A stretch of 64,000 bases of DNA, from NCBI RefSeq assembly GCF_014217625.1, contig NZ_CP043641.1:3968001-4032000 (forward strand), written 5' to 3'. The position numbers were made by a program, and so were the translations under genes. Within the stretch, counting starts at the first letter, position 1. Each line of letters opens with the position of its first letter. Positions 59,846 through 64,000 of the stretch are shown piece after piece. Under the pieces are notes generated by a model. The model searched no databases. It was not told the DNA's origin and saw nothing but the letters and a program-made list of their open reading frames with translations. This DNA is from Leifsonia shinshuensis. Lineage in GTDB: Bacteria; Actinomycetota; Actinomycetes; Actinomycetales; Microbacteriaceae.

Positions 59846-60196
59846 ACCGCCCGCGACACGCCCGGGTTGCAGCATCGCTCCGCATCTGGCAAACTTGTCT
59901 GGTTCAACATTTCGGAACGAGCGCGCTGACGTGCGCTCCGGACGGATCACTGCCAGGCAGTGCATAGCCCGCCACAGGCGCCTTCGGGCCCGTGGTCGGA
60001 GGTTAGGCCGCAGGCAGCAGGACATGCTCACAATCGACATCCTCGAAAACGCAGGGATTTCTCTGTGCCTCGAGGCGTGCGGTGAGTTGACAGAAGAATA
60101 GTGGCGTTTCCCACGCGTACGTCGCACTGCGTCCAATGCGAGAACGGTTCGAAAGAGCCGTCTCGTACGACGCCATAACAAGAGAGAGAGTCAGAC
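59846..60196 (+). promoter_or_regulatory. rpsJ leader: Promoter and leader region of the S10 operon
   Basis: These 351 bases before rpsJ contain no gene. Visible elements are the perfect palindrome CACTGCC-A-GGCAGTG (59948-59962), TTGACA at 60087-60092 without a good -10 at the expected distance, and two hairpins near the start codon. The first, TCGCA/TGCGA (60122-60141), competes with the second (60140-60164: GAG, bulged A, ACGGTTC, GAAA loop, GAGCCGT, CTC). Mutually exclusive stems suggest ribosomal-protein or attenuation control, as the E. coli S10 leader uses L4, but this is inferred. Confidence 0.5.
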
Positions 60197-60505
60197 ATGG
60201 CGGGACAGAAGATCCGCATTCGGCTTAAGTCGTATGACCACGAGGTCATCGACACCTCGGCGCGCAAGATCGTCGACACGGTGACCCGTGCCGGCGCGAC
60301 CGTCGTCGGCCCGGTGCCGCTTCCCACCGAGAAGAACGTGGTGTGCGTCATCCGTTCGCCCCACAAGTACAAGGACAGCCGCGAGCACTTCGAGATGCGC
60401 ACGCACAAGCGGCTGATCGACATCATCGACCCGACGCCGAAGGCCGTCGACTCGCTCATGCGTCTCGACCTGCCCGCCGACGTCAACATCGAGATCAAGC
60501 TCTAA
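60197..60505 (+). CDS. rpsJ: 30S ribosomal protein S10
   Basis: S10 is part of the 30S head and also the NusE partner of NusB in antitermination. The 102 residues include [22 protein letters not shown] and the NusB-facing loop region [39 protein letters not shown]. It begins the S10 operon. AGAGAGAG precedes ATG 60197. Confidence 0.99.
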   Translation: MAGQKIRIRLKSYDHEVIDTSARKIVDTVTRAGATVVGPVPLPTEKNVVCVIRSPHKYKDSREHFEMRTHKRLIDIIDPTPKAVDSLMRLDLPADVNIEIKL

Positions 60506-60519
60506 GGGGGAGTGCCGCT

Positions 60520-61179
60520 ATGTCCAACATCGACACCAAGACCTCCAAGGGCCTCCTCGGCAAGAAGCTCGGTATGACCCAGGTCTGGGACGAGAACAAC
60601 AAGCTCATCCCGGTGACCGTCATCGAGATCACGCCGAACATCGTGACCCAGGTCCGCACCCCCGAGGTCGACGGCTACAACGCCGTCCAGATCGCGTACG
60701 GCCAGATCGACCCGCGCAAGGTCAACAAGCCGGCCGCCGGCCACTTCGACAAGGCGGGCGTCACCCCGCGTCGTCACCTCACCGAGGTCCGCACCGCGGA
60801 CGCCGCCGAGTACTCGGCCGGCCAGGAGCTCACCGTGGACGCCACCTTCGAGGCCGGCCAGCTGGTCGACGTCGTGGGCACCTCCAAGGGCAAGGGCTTC
60901 GCCGGTGTCATGAAGCGCCACAACTTCCAGGGCGTCTCCGCTTCGCACGGTGCGCACCGCAACCACCGCAAGCCGGGCTCCATCGGCGCCTCCTCGACCC
61001 CGAGCCGTGTCTTCAAGGGCATGCGCATGGCCGGTCGCATGGGTGGCGAGCGCGTGACCGTCCTGAACCTCAAGGTCCAGGCCGTCGACGCCGAGAAGGG
61101 CCTGCTGCTCGTCAAGGGCGCCGTCCCCGGCGCTCGTGGCCGCATCGTTTTCGTCCGCAACGCAGTGAAGGGGGCCTAA
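60520..61179 (+). CDS. rplC: 50S ribosomal protein L3
   Basis: L3 starts 50S assembly and reaches toward the peptidyl transferase centre. It has 219 residues. Typical sequence is [26 protein letters not shown] at the N-terminus and the long loop [65 protein letters not shown] at 60504-60510 is the ribosome site. It lies 14 bases after rpsJ. Confidence 0.99.
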   Translation: MSNIDTKTSKGLLGKKLGMTQVWDENNKLIPVTVIEITPNIVTQVRTPEVDGYNAVQIAYGQIDPRKVNKPAAGHFDKAGVTPRRHLTEVRTADAAEYSAGQELTVDATFEAGQLVDVVGTSKGKGFAGVMKRHNFQGVSASHGAHRNHRKPGSIGASSTPSRVFKGMRMAGRMGGERVTVLNLKVQAVDAEKGLLLVKGAVPGARGRIVFVRNAVKGA

Positions 61180-61183
61180 GTAA

Positions 61184-61834
61184 ATGGCTACCTCGATTGA
61201 CGTCGTCGACCTCAAGGGCAAGAAGGCCGGCTCCGTCGAGCTTCCGGACTCCCTGTTCGACGTTCAGACCAACATCCCGCTGATCCACCAGGTCGTCACC
61301 GCCCAGCTCGCCGCCGCGCGCCAGGGCACGCACAAGACCAAGGGTCGTGGCGAGGTCTCCGGCGCCGGCCGCAAGCCGTTCAAGCAGAAGGGCACCGGCC
61401 GCGCTCGTCAGGGCTCGATCCGCGCTCCTCAGATGACCGGCGGTGGCATCGTCCACGGACCGACCCCGCGCGACTACTCGCAGCGCACCCCGAAGAAGAT
61501 GATCGCCGCTGCTCTGCTCGGCGCCCTCTCGGACCGCGCCCGCGGCAGCCGTATCCACGCCGTGCAGGCGTTCACGGCCGGCGAGGCCCCCTCGACCAAG
61601 GCCGTCGTGGACCTGCTCAGCGGCGTCGCGACCTCTCGCCACGTCCTCGTGGTGCTGGAGCGCGACGACGAGCTCGCTTTCAAGAGCGTGCGCAACGTCC
61701 CGTCCGTGCACGTGCTGACCTACGACCAGCTGAACGCCTACGACGTCCTGGTGAGCGACGACATCGTCTTCTCGCAGGCCGCTCTCGAGTCGTTCATCGC
61801 GTCCAAGACCAAGAAGGAAGAGGTGAACGCGTAA
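61184..61834 (+). CDS. rplD: 50S ribosomal protein L4
   Basis: L4 lines the nascent-peptide tunnel, and in E. coli it also represses the S10 operon. It has 216 residues. The long tunnel loop is visible in [46 protein letters not shown]. The region where macrolide mutations occur (KQKGTGRAR) is normal. The rplC stop is 4 bases upstream. Its TAA overlaps the rplW ATG by one base. Confidence 0.99.
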   Translation: MATSIDVVDLKGKKAGSVELPDSLFDVQTNIPLIHQVVTAQLAAARQGTHKTKGRGEVSGAGRKPFKQKGTGRARQGSIRAPQMTGGGIVHGPTPRDYSQRTPKKMIAAALLGALSDRARGSRIHAVQAFTAGEAPSTKAVVDLLSGVATSRHVLVVLERDDELAFKSVRNVPSVHVLTYDQLNAYDVLVSDDIVFSQAALESFIASKTKKEEVNA

Positions 61835-62133
61835 TGGCCGCCGTCAACAAGGACCCGCGCGACATCATCATCGCCCCGGTCGTCTCCGAGAAGAGCTACG
61901 GCCTGATCGACGAGGGCAAGTACACCTTCCTCGTCGACACGCGTTCGAACAAGACCGAGATCAAGCTCGCCATCGAGTCGATCTTCAAGGTCGAGGTCGC
62001 GTCGGTGAACACCCTGAACCGTCAGGGCAAGACCCGCCGCACCCGCTTCGGCACCGGCAAGCGCAAGGACACCAAGCGCGCCATCGTCACGCTGAAGTCC
62101 GGTTCCATCGACATCTTCACGGCCGTCGGCTGA
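61834..62133 (+). CDS. rplW: 50S ribosomal protein L23
   Basis: L23 sits at the tunnel exit and docks trigger factor and SRP. It has 99 residues. The recognition region [19 protein letters not shown] and the core strand [33 protein letters not shown] are typical. It is coupled to rplD (TAATG). Confidence 0.99.
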   Translation: MAAVNKDPRDIIIAPVVSEKSYGLIDEGKYTFLVDTRSNKTEIKLAIESIFKVEVASVNTLNRQGKTRRTRFGTGKRKDTKRAIVTLKSGSIDIFTAVG

Positions 62134-62157
62134 GCGAAGGACTAGAGGAAAACAGAC

Positions 62158-62997
62158 ATGGCTATTCGTAACTACAAGCCCACGACCCCCGGTCGTCGCG
62201 GCTCCTCGGTCGCCGACTTCGCCGAGATCACCCGTTCGACCCCGGAGAAGTCCCTTCTCCGTCCGCTGTCGAAGACCGGTGGCCGCAACAACCAGGGCCG
62301 CATCACGACCCGTCACATCGGTGGTGGCCACAAGCGCCAGTACCGCGTGATCGACTTCCGTCGCAACGACAAGGACGGCGTCAACGCCAAGGTCGCGCAC
62401 ATCGAGTACGACCCCAACCGCACCGCGCGCATCGCGCTGCTCCACTTCGTGGACGGCACCAAGCGCTACATCCTGGCTCCGGCCGGGCTGAAGCAGGGCG
62501 ACGTGGTCGAGTCGGGTGCAGGCTCGGACATCAAGCCGGGCAACAACCTGCCGCTGCGCAACATCCCGACCGGTACCGTCGTGCACGCGATCGAGCTGAA
62601 GCCGGGCGGCGGCGCCAAGATGGCCCGCTCCGCCGGAGCCTCGGTTCGCCTCGTCGCGAAGGACGGCCCCTACGCCCAGCTGCGCCTCCCCTCGGGCGAG
62701 GTCCGCAACGTCGACGCGCGCTGCCGCGCCACGATCGGCGAGGTCGGCAACGCCGAGCAGTCGAACATCAACTGGGGCAAGGCCGGCCGCATGCGCTGGA
62801 AGGGCGTCCGCCCGACCGTCCGCGGTGTCGCAATGAACCCGATCGACCACCCGCACGGTGGTGGTGAGGGCAAGACCTCCGGTGGTCGCCACCCGGTCAG
62901 CCCGTGGGGTCAGAAGGAAGGCCGTACGCGCCACCCCAACAAGGAAAGCGACAAGCTCATCGTCCGCCGCCGTAACGCCGGCAAGAAGCGTAAGTAG
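62158..62997 (+). CDS. rplB: 50S ribosomal protein L2
   Basis: L2 is required for subunit joining and peptidyl transferase activity. It has 279 residues. The N-terminus reads [20 protein letters not shown], the middle has [22 protein letters not shown], and the C-terminal segment [28 protein letters not shown] contains the essential His. AGAGGAAA precedes ATG 62158. Confidence 0.99.
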   Translation: MAIRNYKPTTPGRRGSSVADFAEITRSTPEKSLLRPLSKTGGRNNQGRITTRHIGGGHKRQYRVIDFRRNDKDGVNAKVAHIEYDPNRTARIALLHFVDGTKRYILAPAGLKQGDVVESGAGSDIKPGNNLPLRNIPTGTVVHAIELKPGGGAKMARSAGASVRLVAKDGPYAQLRLPSGEVRNVDARCRATIGEVGNAEQSNINWGKAGRMRWKGVRPTVRGVAMNPIDHPHGGGEGKTSGGRHPVSPWGQKEGRTRHPNKESDKLIVRRRNAGKKRK

Positions 62998-63009
62998 GAG
63001 TTCGAGAAG

Positions 63010-63291
63010 ATGCCACGCAGTCTCAAGAAGGGCCCCTTCGTCGACGAGCACCTGTTTCGCAAGGTGGTCGCCGCGAACGAGGCCAACAGCAAGAACGTGA
63101 TCAAGACCTGGTCGCGCCGCTCGATGATCGTCCCGGCCATGCTGGGTCACACCATCGCGGTGCACGACGGTCGCAAGCACATCCCGGTGTTCGTCACCGA
63201 GACCATGGTCGGTCACAAGCTCGGCGAGTTCGCGCCGACCCGCACCTTCCGTGGTCACGTGAAGGACGACAAGAAGGGTCGCCGCCGCTAA
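63010..63291 (+). CDS. rpsS: 30S ribosomal protein S19
   Basis: S19 binds S13 in the 30S head and contacts the A-site finger. It has 93 residues. It begins [18 protein letters not shown] and contains [47 protein letters not shown], the invariant family block. It follows L2 by 12 bases. Confidence 0.99.
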   Translation: MPRSLKKGPFVDEHLFRKVVAANEANSKNVIKTWSRRSMIVPAMLGHTIAVHDGRKHIPVFVTETMVGHKLGEFAPTRTFRGHVKDDKKGRRR

Positions 63292-63316
63292 CGCGGTGGT
63301 GAAAAGGAGGAGAGAA

Positions 63317-63709
63317 ATGGTGGAGTCGATCGCACGCGTGCGTCACATCCGCGTCACCCCCATGAAGGCCCGCCGCGTCGTCAACCTGATCCGCGGCAAG
63401 CAGGCCCAGGAGGCCCTGGCCATCCTGAAGTTCGCCCCGCAGAGCGCGAGCGAGCCGGTCTACAAGCTCGTCGCCTCGGCGATCGCCAACGCGCGCGTCA
63501 AGGCCGACCAGAGCAACACCTACCTGGACGAGCAGGACCTGTACGTGAGCCGCGCCTTCGTGGACGAGGGCACGACCCTCAAGCGGTTCCAGCCGCGTGC
63601 ACAGGGCCGCGCCTTCCGCATCAACAAGCGCACCAGCCACATCACGATCGTCCTCGCGACGCCGGATGAGGTCCAGGACGCCAAGGCTACGAAGAAGGCG
63701 AGCAACTAA
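63317..63709 (+). CDS. rplV: 50S ribosomal protein L22
   Basis: L22 lines the exit tunnel. It has 130 residues. The core [23 protein letters not shown] and the tunnel hairpin [33 protein letters not shown] are intact, with no deletions of the macrolide-resistance type. AAGGAGG at 63304-63310 is the ribosome site and favours ATG 63317 over the upstream GTG. The stop overlaps the start of rpsC by one base. Confidence 0.99.
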
Positions 63710-64000
63710 TGGGTCAGAAAGTCAACCCGTACGGCTTCCGTCTGGGAATCACGACCGACCACGTGTCGCGCTGGTTCTCCGACAGCACGAAGAAGGGTCA
63801 GCGTTACAGCGACTACCTCGCTGAGGACGTCAAGATCCGCACCCTGCTGAAGACGTCGCTCGACCGCGCGGGCGTGTCCCGCATCGAGATCGAGCGCACC
63901 CGCGACCGCGTCCGCGTCGACATCCACACCGCCCGTCCGGGCATCGTGATCGGTCGTCGTGGCGCCGAGGCCGAGCGCATCCGCGCCGACCTCGAGAAGC
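63709..64000 (+). CDS. rpsC: 30S ribosomal protein S3 (partial, runs off the window)
   Basis: The first 97 residues of S3 are visible: [15 protein letters not shown], then the helix and strand leading to the KH domain, with [22 protein letters not shown] carrying the GxxG-type loop as GRRG. S3 forms the mRNA entry site together with S4 and S5. The gene is coupled to rplV (TAATG) and continues beyond base 64000. Confidence 0.98.

Noticed and set aside
60087..60092. TTGACA upstream of rpsJ as a complete promoter
   Set aside because: No TANNNT box follows at normal spacing, so it is mentioned only as an element of the leader region.

Overview
This is a high-GC window with the rpoBC, str and S10 transcription and translation genes. 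It most likely comes from an actinobacterium of the family Microbacteriaceae, Leifsonia-like. That placement rests on the gene content, many GTG/TTG starts, many apparently leaderless genes and the absence of any outer-membrane secretin in a complete type IV pilus locus. It is an inference, because no database search was possible.

Bases 1-18,250 hold mixed accessory and metabolic genes: a ComB-like phosphatase homologue, a DUF427 protein, a 2122-residue sortase-anchored surface protein, a glucose/sorbosone dehydrogenase-like lipoprotein, a TPR protein, a SprT-like metalloprotease, a GNAT acetyltransferase, a CGNR zinc-finger regulator, the 5-oxoprolinase operon pxpABC, a spermidine-synthase-like protein, a two-component system and a short-chain (extended) reductase. 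Bases 18,300-26,040 are rpoB-rpoC with their promoter and terminator.

Bases 26,070-37,811 are a type IV pilus operon in the order pilB, pilT, pilC, major pilin, three minor-pilin-like genes, pilD, pilM, pilN, pilO. A hairpin-rich leader lies before pilB and a strong hairpin lies after the major pilin gene. Together these genes supply the extension and retraction motors, platform, pilins, prepilin peptidase and alignment complex of a monoderm pilus. Bases 37,850-41,870 hold three membrane proteins, one of them flanked by short tandem repeats, and a WecG/TagA-type glycosyltransferase.

Bases 41,995-50,740 are a compact type VII secretion locus: an FHA-containing EccC/EssC ATPase, a small helical protein, a candidate secreted protein, two PsbP/Mog1-like proteins, a membrane protein and a WXG100 protein. 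Three promoters in this locus share a palindrome, ATGGGGA-N4-TCCCCAT, at a fixed distance from a GGT(T)AGnGTG-like -10 box. This looks like a dedicated, unnamed regulon and is the most novel signal in the window.

Bases 50,780-55,450 are rpsL-rpsG-fusA-tuf. A 4.7-kb insert carries a tiny ORF, an AbiEi-like protein and three glycosyltransferases. Bases 60,197-64,000 start the S10 operon (rpsJ, rplC, rplD, rplW, rplB, rpsS, rplV, partial rpsC).
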